Below, in pieces: positions 46,553 through 58,473 of a DNA stretch of 64,000 nucleotides (the stretch's first letter is position 1; every line of letters starts with the position of its first letter). The position numbers and the translations under genes are program-made. The notes below the pieces were generated by a model. It ran no database searches. It had not been told where the DNA came from and saw nothing but the letters and a program-made list of their open reading frames with translations. The DNA comes from Persicaria tinctoria (lineage: Eukaryota; Streptophyta; Magnoliopsida; Caryophyllales; Polygonaceae). The DNA is taken from contig JBANSL010000009.1 in NCBI GenBank assembly GCA_037127255.1, positions 14,993,975-15,057,974 on the forward strand, written 5' to 3'.

Positions 46553-46590
46553 TTGCTCGAGAAAAAGCAAAGGTTAAGTGTGGGGGAATT
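46553..46590 (+). other. H terminal polypurine tract and degenerate hairpin
   Basis: GGTTAAGTGTGGGGGAATT abuts the 3' LTR. The upstream hairpin seen in A is degenerate here (TTGCTCGAGAAAAAGCAA). Confidence 0.65.
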
Positions 46591-47735
46591 CGATAATGCA
46601 TATCTTAGATAGGCATTATAGTTAGGTTGCATTTAGTTCATAATTTATAGTTAAATTGCATCTTGTGATTATTTTGGAAGAATTCCGATTCTACGCGAAT
46701 TTGTGGTTATTTTGTAGATTGAATCTGAATACCATTGAGAGATGCAATATCTTGGAGAGGAGATGCAAATGCCATTAGAAAGAAGAAAGAATTGAAGAAA
46801 GGAAAGAAAGAAGAAATTGGAGTTGCTCACGGCTTCGTCAAGAAAAATTGGCATCGAGCTATGCTGCGACCGCATCAAGAGGAGGGCGCAGCATGTATTG
46901 GACGCAACATGCGTGCCGCGATCGCAGCATGAGCCGCGGCTGCCGCATTTGACACTAGAGCGCCGAGTTTTGTTTAATCAGAAACCCTAGTTGTTATTTC
47001 GTTTTGTGGCCGACTTAGACTTTTTGAAAGGCCAAATATTATTAGTTTCTTTAACTTCTATAATTTGAAGCTTTATTTGGATTGATTGTGAGTTTCTACT
47101 TCTCGTTCCTTAATTCCTTATTTGAATGCTTCGACTTCCTTGTGCTTAGTGATTATTTGTTTTGTTCTTTCTTTTCTGACCAACTTGTTAGACCAATTCA
47201 ATTGCTAGGGTTTTATAGATTCCTGGTTGTGAACATTAACCCAAGTAGAAAACTTGTTCCTTTAGGGCTGGTTGAACTAGTTGAACAAGTAGAAAGTTGG
47301 ACGTGTTGTTAAATCCCTCTTTAGGGACTGCAAATATCTTGGTTAATCATTGTATATGGACTGTTCGATTGACAAGGGGTGTTAGGACTGGTTGGACTAG
47401 TAACTATATTAGGTCGGGACAAGGCATTCATAGGAAACTTAAAAGGACGAGAAAAAGTTACATGGATCGTTTTAAACCAAATAAAGTGGAAAATTGTAGG
47501 TAGACTGCTTCTCATAATTGTTAGAACTAAAATCATTTACTCTTGCTTTCATCAATCCGCTTTGAGAAAGAGAAGATCTTTCACACTCAAAACCCCCCTT
47601 TTTGGTTACTTTAATTGACACTTAAATCATACTTGAGCAACAAATTTCCCTATTGATCGACCTCTTACTAATTGTTGTAATAGTTATAGGTTTGAGTATT
47701 ACTTTGACGTATTAACGATAGGTTTTCCCTCCTTC
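46591..47735 (+). repeat. H 3' LTR
   Basis: Starts CGATAATGCATATC and ends near CCCTCCTTC. It has a GC-rich cluster at about 46862-46947 and several small deletions relative to the 5' LTR, including about 80 bp near 47060. It is diverged, so H is older than A. Confidence 0.8.
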
Positions 47736-48620
47736 GATACTTTCTTCGACTACTTTGGTACATTTATTGTATACTCGATAAGCCTTGCTTTGAGTCAAGT
47801 ATCCAAGAAATATACCTTCGTCGCTACATGCATCAAATTTCCCAAGATTATCATTACCATTGTTATGCACGTAACATGTACATCCAAATGTCTTAAAATA
47901 AGACATGCTTGGTTTTCTTCCTTTAAAAAGCTCATAAGGAGTTTTCTTCAATATTGATCGAATGAAACATCTATTGAGAATGTAATTTGCTGTGTTTACA
48001 GCATCTGCCCAGTATGACTTAGGCAGATTATTCTCTAATAGCATAGTCCTTGACATTTCCTCTAGGGTACGATTTTTTCGTTCCACAACCCTATTCTGTT
48101 GAGGTGTCCTAGGAGCTAAAAAATTGTGAGAAATACCTTATTTCGCACAAAATAAATCAAAGTTTAATTGATCAAATTCTCTACCATGATAAACGATCGG
48201 GAGGTTTTTCAAGGTTTGTAACTCCTTATAAAGTTTTGAAAAATAAAAAAGAGTTTCTAATTTATCTTTTAGAAAGAAAACCCAAGTAAATCGAGAATAA
48301 GCATCAACAATAACAAGAATGTATTGCTTGCCTTTGAGAGATTTGACACGCATAGGTCCACAAAGATCCATGGGCAGAAGCTCTAGAGGTATAGTAGTAC
48401 TAATGACCTGCTTCTTTTTGAAAGAGCTACGAGTGTTTTTACCTCTTGAGTAGGCTTTGCAAAGATCATCTGCCTTGAAATTTAAATCCGGAAGACCTCG
48501 AACAAGATCCTTTGAATGGAGTTCGCCAAGAGTGTGCATGCTTATATGTCCAAGACGCCTATGCCACACTTTTGGATCCTCTTATAAGGCCTTGAGACAT
48601 TTCATATTGGAACATGAAAT
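47736..48620 (-). pseudogene. E pol: integrase
   Basis: The copia integrase region contains MWHRRLGHISMHTLGELHSKDLVRG (pre-integrase zinc region), LLPMDLCGPMRVKSL and IVDAYSRFTWVFFL with the first catalytic Asp. It also has the RVVERKNRTLEEMSRTM block with the catalytic Glu, which reads on across a TAA near 48137. The expected SDHG with the second catalytic Asp is replaced by VYHG (IVYHGREFDQ), so the DDE triad is broken. It ends at VVEESI where H is inserted. It is inactive. Confidence 0.82.
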
Positions 48621-48990
48621 TCCATCAATATTTACAACATAAATGTTAGAATCTCTATAAGCTGTAAGCACAATATCTCCAGTCTCTTCATCTTGTACGA
48701 CACATTTCTTCTTGTTGAAGCTAACAATATTGCCTCTATCACAAAGCCGTGAAACACTACGAAGGTTATATTTGAGGCCATCAACAAGATATACATCTTT
48801 AATATGATTATTTGGATCAAAACCAATGTTACCAATACCGACAATGTCGTATTTCCCTTTATCTCCAAGAGTTATACTGCCACTGAATTGCTTCTTTAGA
48901 TTGTGAAAAAGAGATTATTTTCCACTCATATGTCTTGAGCAACCATTATCCATTATCCACTTTTGATCCTTAGTCTTGGTGATATCCTGC
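48621..48990 (-). pseudogene. E pol: protease and pre-integrase linker
   Basis: Reading the minus strand with small frame changes gives KWIMDNGCSRHMSG followed by a stop, then GDKGKYDIVGIGNIGF. This is the copia aspartic protease, with the active site written DNGC in place of the usual DSGC. The frame is broken more than once. It is inactive. Confidence 0.72.
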
Positions 48991-49112
48991 AAAACAAAAA
49001 ATCAACCTTTCCGGCTTGACCAATAAACCGATCTGGATCCATTATGGGGGTAAACCATGTTAGGTAACATTGTCCCTTTGGGAACCCAAATTTGTCTTAT
49101 CCGTTCATTTAA

Positions 49113-50800
49113 TCATACAGGAAATGTGTTTCTAATTATGTAAGGATCTGTTCTCCTATAAGGACAAGTTTCCTTTACATGACCCTTTTTGCAACAAAAG
49201 AAACACGTGGGAGATTGCCAACTTCCTTTTGCCTTAACAAACTTGGTAATAGGCTTTACATGAAATTTCATGTTGTATCCTATACCACTTCGATTCAAGG
49301 AAAGTTGTTCTCCAAGCATCTTGTCGAGGGTGGCTTTGGATCTAATGAATTGCACCAAGGTTGTTTGTTGATCTTGACAATTTTCAGATAATTTCACTTT
49401 TTCATTCTCTAGGTCATTCTTATGAGCCTTAAGAGCTGAGAGGTTTGCCTTAAGTTCGGAATTTTTCGATTGTAAGGCCTTACCCTCAGTGATAAGATCT
49501 GAATTCTGACTATCAAGATCTTGCAGCTTTTACGACAACTTCCTTATGCATAACTCTTGATCCTTTACCTTATCTTTTAAGGTGTTGATTTCTTTGTTGC
49601 AATTTTCTTCATTTGAAATCATATGTTTCAGAAATTCTGATAAGACAGCAGTAGGACTAGATATGAGATTTCTTACCACTCCATCTAGGTGTTGATCTTT
49701 GTTTTCATCAGTCTTTGCCATTAGACAGAGGTTGGCATGTTCGTCTTCTGAGTCTGAATCACTTGGGGATTCCGAGTCGCTCCATGCATCCATGGTCTTC
49801 TTGTTGGATTCTTTCTTCTTAGCTTTGTTTCTTTTCTTGTGGACACTCATTGACAAGATGGTATGTTTCACCTCATTCATAGCAGCTTAGAACTCGGCTC
49901 TACTTTGAAGGGGTAGAAGACTTACATTTGTATTTAGATGATCCACCAAATTCTTTGTTAGAGAATTACTTTTTCATCTTTAATATGCGAGACGATCCCC
50001 TTGAAATAAGAGAGAAAGGATCTTCATCATCGTCACTATCAGAATCTTCTGGTAGTTCCTCTTTCTTATCCTTAAGTGCCAAGTTTTTGACATTTGTGGG
50101 AAGTTCCCCATCATCCTCATTGAGGATTTCATTTCATGGGTGATTAACTTGCCCAATAGATCGTCAATAGCTAGCGTGCTAAGGTCTTGTGCTTCTTCTA
50201 TTGCAGTCACCTTGGGACCCCATTTCGATTTGGGTAAGCACCTAAGTATCTTTCTAACTTTCTCATCATTCTGGAATGTTTTTCTCAATGAGTCAAGATT
50301 GTTAATGATCTCCTTAAAACGGGTGAACATTGCTTTAACTGACTCATCTTGATTTGTCTTAAACAATTCATATTGTCTAAGATAGATACTTATTTTGGTC
50401 TCTTTGACCTGACTTGTTCCTTCATAAGTGACCACCAGCTTATCCTAGATTTCTTTTGCAGTCCTGCAAGATGAAATGCGATTATATTCGTCACTACTTA
50501 ACCCACAATACAATGAGTTGATGGCTTTAAAATTCTTAGCCACATTTTCTAAATATGTTTTGAGTGTATTCTTCTTTCGTCTTGTTCACTCTCTTGCAAT
50601 TGGGTCCTTCCTTCTTGGGTATATTAGGTCCTCGTGTAATAATATGCCAGAGATCCAAATCTTGATCAATGATAAACATTTGCATCAAAGATTTCCAGTG
50701 CATGAAGTTGTCCCCAACAAAGAGAGGTGGACGAGAGACAAATCTTCCTTAACCGAAGCCGCCTTGACCTTCGTCTACCAAGGTTAGACTCACAGATAGT
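49113..50800 (-). pseudogene. E gag
   Basis: The copia-type Gag (UBN2 family) runs from about 50800 to 49113 on the minus strand in several frames. The core 50435-49980 has MVTYEGTSQVKETKISIYLRQ, then RCLPKSKWGPKVTAIEEA. The zinc knuckle CFFCCKKGHVKETC (C-X2-C-X4-H-X4-C) lies near 49180. Acidic linker sequence occurs at 49530-49880. Stops and frameshifts occur near 50440, 49980, 49880 and 49530. This is the longest recognisable copia gag in the window. Confidence 0.8.
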
Positions 50801-50822
50801 AATATCTAAGGTACTTGAGTTA

Positions 50823-50835
50823 GGATCTGATACCA
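50823..50835 (-). other. E primer-binding site
   Basis: The minus strand reads TGGTATCAGATCC directly after the 5' LTR, matching the 3' end of initiator tRNA-Met. It is the copia primer site. Confidence 0.88.
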
Positions 50836-50837
50836 AT

Positions 50838-51864
50838 TGAAGTGCGGAACAGACAGATAAATAGTAAACAAACACTCTAGAAGGGGGGAAAAAGAAAGGA
50901 TAATAATAAAGCTAAAGTGTAGAAAGTAAAGGACACACGATATGTTAACGAGGTTCGGCACAACCTTGCCTACGTCCCCGACTAGGGTTATCCAACCAGT
51001 ATGATTCAACACAACTTTATTTCACTTTATCCTATGAGTTCTAGATACAACCTTTAGAAGACCTTCCCTCTTCTAAACTAACTTCCTATCTAGCAACTCA
51101 AACACACTAGTGAAACAGAGTTCTATGGATACCGTAGTACCCTATAAGTTTGGGTAAAGAACCCTAAGTATAACCCTAATGAATTGTACTATAAAGCTCA
51201 AAAGAAACCTCACACGCTCAAAGGAATAACAACACTTAAAGCAAAGAGAAATGTGAGATCGATTGTTGCAGGAGACAAGGGATTGCAGAAGATGTTATGC
51301 ATTGTCGTCAAAACTTGTACCGACTGCAATCCTCATCTTCTCTTTATAAAGGTCAGCCCGTCCAATCTTTTGAATTGAACGTTTGAATTCGGCTTCAAGG
51401 TTGTTAAGTAACGTTGCACAATATCCACCTGGGAGAATCTTCAGCCTTTTGAAATTTGTTCTAAAAGCTTTACTCGGATATGCTAAGATTTTATCTAGTT
51501 GAAATGTTGAGGAAGCTAAAGATGTGTTAAAACAAATCCCCTTAAAATCTAAACAAACATAACAATCATATATTCGATTAGATAGGATAGAAATTACAAC
51601 ATATAACCCAAATAAATATATCGAAGTCTGAACTTCAAAGGTGGCCCATACATTTAGGCCCAATAACATATTTGCCCTAAAAATCAGAATTGTAAACTTA
51701 ATAAAATAGACCCATTAAAAACAAGCTCATTGAGCCCGTGTAACACTTGAGCCAATATGGTAAGATCTTACCAAAACCTTGTGGAAACCAGGGTTTTGGT
51801 TTTCAACAACCAGTAAGTCCTTATTCTTCAATAATAAGGTCTTATCATCAAGGTGGAGTTAACA
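50838..51864 (-). repeat. E 5' LTR
   Basis: 1027 bp, plus-strand TGAAGTGCGG...GTTAACA, followed by the TSD TCCCC (51865-51869). Confidence 0.9.
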
Positions 51865-51887
51865 TCCCCAAATCTGACACATAATAA

Positions 51888-52253
51888 ACCAGCTACCCTC
51901 TTATTTATTGACGAAACTCGTTTTCCAGCTTTCCAGTTTCAGTGGGACCCAAGAGTTGACCCCGGGGGACCCAAGGCGCTCTCAACGAACTTACCTGACC
52001 CACGTCGGTAATCTCGGTGCGTCCCAACCTGTGCCGCGAGTAGGGTGGGGTTCTTTGGGACCTCCCCTATCGTGAAGTTTCATCAACGTGATGGAGATCC
52101 ATCATTTACCTGCCGTTGACCGTTCGATCTGAAGAATTGATCGCGACTTTGTGAATCCTCTCCTCAGACTGATGGCTTTGTAATGGAGCTCTACTAATGA
52201 GACGCGGATGTGGCCCTATTTCATTCGCGGAGCGGACTTCTCTATTATGTGTT
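51888..52253. repeat. 365-bp direct repeat, left copy (unclassified)
   Basis: Starts ACCAGCTACCCTC and ends CTATTATGTGTT. A near-identical copy lies at 53458-53822 in the same orientation. It begins just inside ACACATAATA, which is the inverse complement of the end TATTATGTGT, so the unit may have terminal inverted repeats. I do not recognise the family. Read on the minus strand together with 53823-53975 (which has a TATAAAAGGG), it could be an old LTR. Confidence 0.6.
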
Positions 52254-52277
52254 GTATTTATTTGCTGAGACAGGGAG

Positions 52278-53460
52278 TCAGTTTGCTTTATATTTTATTT
52301 ATATTTCATACTTGACCATCCTACTATAACAACACTCATGTGGCTGCGCTTCAGACTGATATGGTAGAGGTGATGGAGATTATCAAGAAGTTGGTAATTG
52401 ATAGAACTCCTCAACAATTGAAGGCATGTGGAATCTGCAATGAAATCACTCATCGTATGGACATGTGCCCGCTTCTACGGAATCCTAACGTAGAGTTGAA
52501 TGCCGTTGGGAATTTCACTCCACAAAGGCCTCGATAAGGCAATTTTGGACATCCTGGGTACTTCAACAATAATAAAAATGGAGGCTATCCGAAGGATTAT
52601 GGGAACTACAAAGCCTCTTTCAATCAGCACGGGGCAACAAGGAAGGCCCCAACAACAATTTGAACCTCGACAAGGAGGCCAATCGCAAACGAATGAGGCT
52701 ATTGAGGATCATCTACAGACACTGGCATGATTAGTCTTGAAGGTTGAGAAGCAACAATCGGATCGGATCGCAAATCTGGAGAAGCAACAATCGAATTGGA
52801 TCACGAATCTGGAGAATCAAATGAGTCAGCTCATTCAAGTCTTAAGTGCGAAGGAGGCAAAAAATTCAGGAAAGTTTCCATCGCAAACGATTGGGAATCC
52901 TAAGGAGAACTTCAACGCTGTAACGCTTAGTAGTGGCAAGGAACTGATTGTTACACCTCATATGGATGATGAAGGGGTTAAGGACGACGAGGAAATCATG
53001 GATGAGGAGATAGAAATATTAGAAGAGGATGGGAAATGCACGTTGCGGCGGCCGCAACACACATACCGCCGCCGCAGCACAATGTTGCGCCCGCAGCAGC
53101 AGCTCTAGTCGGGACCCCAGGTACGCTTTCTGTTTCTTCTTCTTCTTCTTCTTTACCTTATTCTTCTTCTTCTCCTTCTTCCTTACCTCTAGAGACCCCA
53201 AAGCTGGTCCCACCTTTTCCCAAAGCTCTTAAGGATACACGAAAATTTGAGAATGACCACGAGATCTTTGAGACATTCAACAAGTGCGAGGTAAATATTC
53301 CTTTACTCAAGTTGATTAAGAACATTCCTATATACTAAATTTTTGAAAGAATTGTGCACCATCAAGAAGAAGCAAAGATTGAAAAAGAAGGAAAAGGTAA
53401 GCTTGAATGAAAATGTCTTTGCTGTGTTGCAAAAGAAAATGCCTGAAAAGTGTGGCGACC
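52278..53460 (+). pseudogene. H2: fragment of H-like element (F2 LTR end, gag, linker, protease start)
   Basis: Collinear with H 42921-44089. It begins inside the right end of the F2 solo LTR, continues VAALQTDMVEV, a zinc knuckle CGICNEITHRMDMC and a GC-rich palindromic linker (53041-53103). It stops at KCGD, just before the protease active site. It shares H's frameshift in the Gln-rich region and the F2 insertion, so it derives from an already defective H-like copy. There are no LTR ends or TSD of its own. It lies between the two 365-bp repeats. Confidence 0.82.
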
Positions 53461-53822
53461 AGCTACCCTCTTATTTTTTGACAAAACTCGTTTTCCAGGT
53501 TTTCACTTTCTGTGGTACCCAAGGGTTGACCCCGGGGGACCCAAGGCGCTCTCAACGAACTTACCTACCCGTGACGATAATCTCGGTGCGTCCCAACCTG
53601 TGCCGCGAGTAGGGTGGGGTTCTTTGGGACCTCCCCTATCGTGAAGTTTCATCAACGTGATGGAGATTCATCATTTACCTGTCGTTGACCGTTCGATCTG
53701 AAGAATTGATCGCGACTTTGTGAATCCTCTCCTCAGACTGATGGCTTTGTACTGGAGGTCTATTACTTAGACGCGGATGTGGCCCTATTTCATTCGCGAA
53801 GTGGACTTCGCTATTATGTGTT
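53458..53822. repeat. 365-bp direct repeat, right copy (unclassified)
   Basis: Same sequence as 51888-52253 apart from scattered changes. The junction with H2 overlaps in CCAG, a 4-base microhomology between H (ACCCAGGT) and the repeat (AACCAGCT). Confidence 0.6.
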
Positions 53823-53975
53823 TGCCCCTAAGTTTTGTTGGAAAGCTTAACTAATTTTCAACTTTTATCCGCTCTTCTCTCTATCTTTTCTCTCCCTTTC
53901 CCCGGTCAAAAGTCTGTTCTCACTGTTTACCCTACCCTTTTATAGGGGTAGAAGGTCTCCTTCTTATTGACAAGT
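53823..53975. other. Unclassified sequence with minus-strand TATA-like box
   Basis: CT-rich sequence containing CCCTTTTATAGGGG, which reads CCCCTATAAAAGGG on the minus strand. It may be the promoter part of the old LTR suggested above. No coding potential. Confidence 0.4.
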
Positions 53976-55508
53976 TGTTGTGAGCCTAATTTTCCATGTT
54001 GTAAATTAACATTTATACCGGTTTCTGTTTACATTTCATGCATTTGGGTTAGAATAGCACAAATTCTATGTGGTTTACGCTTATTTGCCAAATTATGGAG
54101 TCTACACTAGTTTTTGTGTAATTTCACTAAAATCGAGGTATTTACAGCAATTCGGAGAAAGGATGAAAAGCTCGAAGTCAACTACTGAAAGTCCGAGGTC
54201 AAGCCGGAGCCGAACCAGGACAATTTGAGCAAAGAACAAGAAAAATCACTCGACACGGTTTTAGTCGACGTCGACTACATCTAGTCAAAGTCGAGTATGA
54301 TTGGAGCTAGAAATTTACACGAAGTCGAGCAGACCACTCGAGGAGCCTAGAGCTACTCGACTTCGAGTAGTTCTACTCGAAGTCGAGTATACCCGTTGAG
54401 TCCAGATGGTACCGGAGCTCGAGTGCAACCTAGGAAAGCGTAGTCGACGTCGACTAACTCTAGTCGAAGTCGAGTACTATCCAGACGAATCCAAGTCCGA
54501 GATCAAGTGGAATCCGAGTTGTTGAGCTTACTTCTACACCAAGGCACGTGAATTCTATCAACATCAAGTGAAGATTTATCAAGATAGAAGGGATTTGTCC
54601 ACATTAGTCCTATTTCCTTATAGATTTATTTCCTTTGTCAATTAAGTTTTATCTTGTGTTTTTAGATAGAAAGTTGTAGATATAGATATAGTTGTTCCTT
54701 CCTAGATTAGCTAGATGGAACACTATAAATAAAGCCTTAGAGGATGAGTTTTAGGAAATACAATTTCACACACAATTAGTTACATATCGAGTAGAGAGGG
54801 AGAGAGAGTGGAGGTCGAGAGAAGTTGGAGAAAGCGAGAGCGGGATTTGGTTTCGTTCGGTTGTAAGCTCTATTTTAGTTTATTAATGCAATTTAGTTCC
54901 TTTTTTGTTATTGATGTGTTTATTGATGATGAGAAACAAGTAGTCACCCAACTTCTAGGGTCGGGGTGACTCCGACCGTAGCCATGTAAGGTAATGCGAT
55001 AAAGGTACAATCTTTTGATGCGATTTCGTCTTCTATCCTTACGAGCATGATTCTTTTGCGAAAGTTGAAGGTGATCCTTTTTTTTGTTATTGAAGTGAAA
55101 GTGATCTTAATACAACTTGTATTAATTATGTGAAAAAGGGTTAGTAATAAATTAGGGTTTATGCGAAAGCCTCTATATTCCTATTTGTTAATGACGATAG
55201 TTATTTGATGAAAAGGCATGATCTTTTATACCTTATGCATTATTTTATATGGTTATCGTTGTGGTGTTGAAATCCTGATCTTGGAAGTATTTTAGTTTAT
55301 TGATTTTATTCCCAAAGTTCGTGCTTGCTTTCATTTTATTGCAATTTAAAGTTACGGTTTTTACTTCCGCGTTACTCGATTTCGACCAGAGCTAGTCGAC
55401 GTCGAGGACTGTAGTCGACGTCGAGTAGGGTTAGTCGGATTCAACCATCTTTGCTTCGTTTTGCGTTCTTTTTTCTCTGTTTTGTAGGTTTTTACCCGAC
55501 TGAGTAGT
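53976..55508 (+). mobile_element. F3: F-family LTR, truncated by element F
   Basis: Starts TGTTGTGAGCC and is more similar to F2 than to F's own LTR. It has TCGACGTCGA and TCGAAGTCGA motifs at 54250-54490 and 55375-55440, including a 17-bp perfect inverted repeat with a TT spacer (54354-54389). It ends where F begins at 55509; the rest is not found to the right in this window. Confidence 0.72.
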
Positions 55509-56437
55509 TGTTGTGAGCCTATTTCGCCATATTTTACATCTACTTTTATATCGATTTGTGTATACATTTCATACATTTGGGTTAGAATAGTACATAATTT
55601 GTGTAGTTTATGTTTATTTGCATTATATGGAGTTCTACACAAGTTTTTGTTGTACTTTGCATAAATCGAACGCACTTTAGAGCTTAAAGGAATGTCATGA
55701 AGAAGCTAAGAATGGTGCAGCAGGAGAAAAGGCCACTTTTCGCCATTCATCATTCTAAATCAAGTTCTGGTGTCTTCATAAGAGTTGTAGCCCTCGAGAA
55801 GAGCTTTCCAATGTATATTCATATGCGTCAATCAAACGAACGAGGACTCGGGAAAGTGCGTTTCAAGACGGAGCAAAATGCTAAAAGCTGAAGATTGGTT
55901 GATTTCGACCATACTTGGTCGATATCGACTAAGACTCGGTCGAAATTCCCAAGTAAGACTCGACATTGAGTGATCAGACACGAAGACGGAGGAACACAAC
56001 TCGATATTGACCTTACATACTCGATATCGACTAATGACCAACTCGATATCCCTGTCAGAAGCCGACATTGAGTAATCAGAAGTGAAGCCGATTAACAGAA
56101 CTCGATATCGACCAACTTTGGTCGATATCGACCAACCCCCATATCGAGTACGAAGTCCATTCTGAGTCCTTGGAAGATTCCGAATGAAGATTCCTTGCAC
56201 ATGAAGGCTTGAGATATTTTGTCTTTTTATCCTAAGGGTGGAACATTTAATTACCCTTTAGGATTTATCTAGTATTACCTAGTTTGATTTATTTTCTTTT
56301 TATTAGAATTATATCTTTTAGTTAGATAGAGATATGATAGATATTGCCTTCCTATAATAGCTAGGATTGAAGCCTATATATAAAGCCATAGGGGGCTAAT
56401 TTTTATGAATTCAAGCCAAGTCGTCTTTAGGCGCAAG

Positions 56438-56468
<31 letters not shown>

Positions 56469-57204
56469 GAGGCGAGAAAGGAGAGAGAGGAGGAACGTTT
56501 GGTAGGTTTTGTAAGTTTTAGTTTATTTTATATTAAATTTAGTTTCTTTCATTATGTTTGCTTTCTAATTTCCTTCTTCTAGGGTTTGGGTGATCCCAAC
56601 ATAAATATGTTTGTTTGATTTATGAATTCATGATTTTGTATATCTTTATTATCATCTATTTATGTGCTTAATCCTTTGGGACAGGCGAGGACAATTCTTT
56701 ATTTGTAATTATGAAGCGAAAGTGAATTAATTATGAATTTGGATATATAGTAATTAGGCTTTGCTTGCGAAAGTTGGTTGATCCTAATTAAGAAAATGTA
56801 GTAACACTTAGGGTTTATGTGAAAGCCTCTATATTCCTATTTGTTAATAACGGAAGTTATTTGATATAAAGCATGCATCTTTATGTGATTTATGATCTAC
56901 ACATATGTTTATTGTTGTGGTGATCCCTAACCTTGGAAGTTTACTCTTTTATTATTCTATTTTTGTTATTTTAAAGTTTTTGCATAGATACCCAACATCG
57001 ACCACCATTCCCCCTCCATCCCTCGACATCGACCAACTCTTAGCCGGCATAAAAAAAACCTATCACCTCTTCCCACTATTCCCGAACCCCGAAACCAACT
57101 AATCCTAGAACCGTTGACTTCTCTCCTGGTGACTAACTTGACTCCCCTATACTATAGCGGGGGTCTTGACTATAAATTTATTTGGTCGAGAAACCCTCTC
57201 GTCA
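55509..57204 (+). repeat. F 5' LTR
   Basis: 1696 bp, TGTTGTGAGCC...CTCTCGTCA. TCGATATCGA-type motifs lie at about 55900-56150 and, more weakly, 56995-57030. An (AG)n/(G)n run lies at about 56440-56470. Ends identical to the solo LTR at 34641-36444. Confidence 0.85.
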
Positions 57205-57206
57205 AA

Positions 57207-57226
57207 TTGGCGCCGTTGTCGGGGAA
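57207..57226 (+). other. F primer-binding site
   Basis: TTGGCGCCGTTGTCGGGGAA lies just after the LTR, differing by one base from A's primer site. Confidence 0.85.
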
Positions 57227-57318
57227 GCAATCAATCGCGCCCTTTTTAGTTCTTTTTACTCTTCTTTTCGCTTTTTAGTTTCTTTTTACTTGTTTCTTTT
57301 TTATTTTGCTTTTCAGGT

Positions 57319-58468
57319 GCATGCGAAGAACTGATCACACACCCATAGACCATATTCTCTAACCAGAACGTTTCTTCCATCTTCAGCAGAGGCCTACGAG
57401 GAGACTTATGGCGACCCCACCCAATGACGAGAATTTGGGCTAGCTCACACCAGCACATGAGCTTGAGCAACTCCGACTACGGATAGAGGAATTCACCACC
57501 AGAGAAGCAGAACACGCGCGACGAGAGGGGGAATATACACAGAATCAGTAGCGGTGGGAGGCAAGGATAGATCGCGAGATCAACGCGGGGAGGCAACTTG
57601 AGGAGTAGATGGGACATATCCTAGCCAATGCAAAGGAGTATATGCATCATACTCTGGAAGTTCCAGAATCGCCGATCGTTCTTCCCGCTATTAATATTGA
57701 AATTCGTCCTTTTTTTATTACTGAAATTAGGAGGAGTCAATTTAGGGGAAGAATCAATAAATGTCCTTTAGAGCATATCACCACCTTTATAGACTTATGC
57801 GAAGCTATAGCAAATGGTGCTAATTTGGAATATTTAAAACTAAAGGCTTTTCGTTGGTCCCTTGCAGAAATAGCACAACAGTGGATGGAAGGATTGCCTG
57901 CACGATCAATTCGCACGTGGAACGAACTGCAGGACTTGTTCCTCAACAAGTTCTTTCCTCCTGCAAAGACAGCTGCTCTCAGACAAAAAATCACGGCTTT
58001 CAGACAGAAGTCAGGGGAAACACTTGCACAGGTCCGGGAGCGCTACAAAAGGCTTCTGAAATCCTGTCCTACGCATGGACAGCCACCCTATGTCATTCAG
58101 GAGATCATCTTCAACTGCCTAGATGCGCCTACTAAGGATAGGATCAATAACTACACTGCCTATGGATACCTCGAATACACTCCACGCCGTGCTTGATAGG
58201 TGTTTGACACACTGGCCAACTACGACATCACATATGGGACTTCTGTGGCCTCTTCTGACAAAAGGTATGAAAGGTCTGCCCCATCTATGCCATTGTATGT
58301 GCCACCTAAGGAGGTTGATCTAGACGCCAGGGACCAGTTTCACAACGATCAGGTACGACGCCTTACCAAACAAGTTAAATTTCTCTCTAAAGATAAACCT
58401 TGTTTGGAATGTGGGTCTATGAGGCACAACACCACTACGTGCCCACACGTCGATCAAGTACATCAAGC
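57319..58468 (+). pseudogene. F gag
   Basis: Leader codons start MRRTDHTPIDHIL and are stopped at once. Further stops lie near 57438, 57548, 57606 and 58194. The capsid domain is readable from 57609 to 58196 (EHITTFIDLCEAIANGAN, then NKFFPPAKTAALRQKITAFR), a retrotransposon gag family. A zinc knuckle CLECGSMRHNTTTC follows at about 58400. It is cut at 58473 by the D solo LTR and resumes at 59347. The many stops suggest long inactivity. Confidence 0.78.
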
Positions 58469-58473
58469 AGAAA

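Larger units (their letters stand above)
39418..47735 (+). mobile_element. Element H: degenerate Athila-like gag-protease element inside E pol
   Basis: The LTRs (39418-40630 and 46591-47735) are related to those of A; the start TGATAATGC is mutated to TCATAATA and CGATAATGC. The internal region has gag, a solo LTR in gag, protease, a non-coding 3' region like A's, and the polypurine tract GTTAAGTGTGGGGGAATT. There is no RT or integrase. The TSD is eroded: AATAT on the left and GATAC on the right, compatible with an original AATAC. The borders are good to a few bases. The copia frame reads across the site (VVEESI on one side, HVLFNESD on the other). Confidence 0.82.
32132..51864 (-). mobile_element. 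Element E: Sirevirus-like Ty1-copia retrotransposon, degenerate and heavily interrupted
   Basis: The LTRs (32132-33186 and 50838-51864) begin TGTTAACTCCACC and end GCACTTCA when read on the minus strand. The primer site TGGTATCAGATCC lies at 50835-50823 and the polypurine tract CAAGGGGGAGATT at 33200-33187. The TSD is a perfect TCCCC at 25176-25180 and 51865-51869 once array D is taken out. Order on the minus strand: gag with zinc knuckle, protease, integrase, RT, RNase H, then an env-like ORF. That order with an env-like ORF is characteristic of the Sirevirus (SIRE/Maximus) lineage. Interrupted by H in pol and by a solo LTR in the env-like ORF. Multiple stops and frameshifts make it dead. 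Confidence 0.9.

Noticed and set aside
51888..53822. Calling the 365-bp repeats an LTR pair
   Set aside because: Neither copy has clear TG...CA ends, a primer site or a polypurine tract beside the internal fragment.
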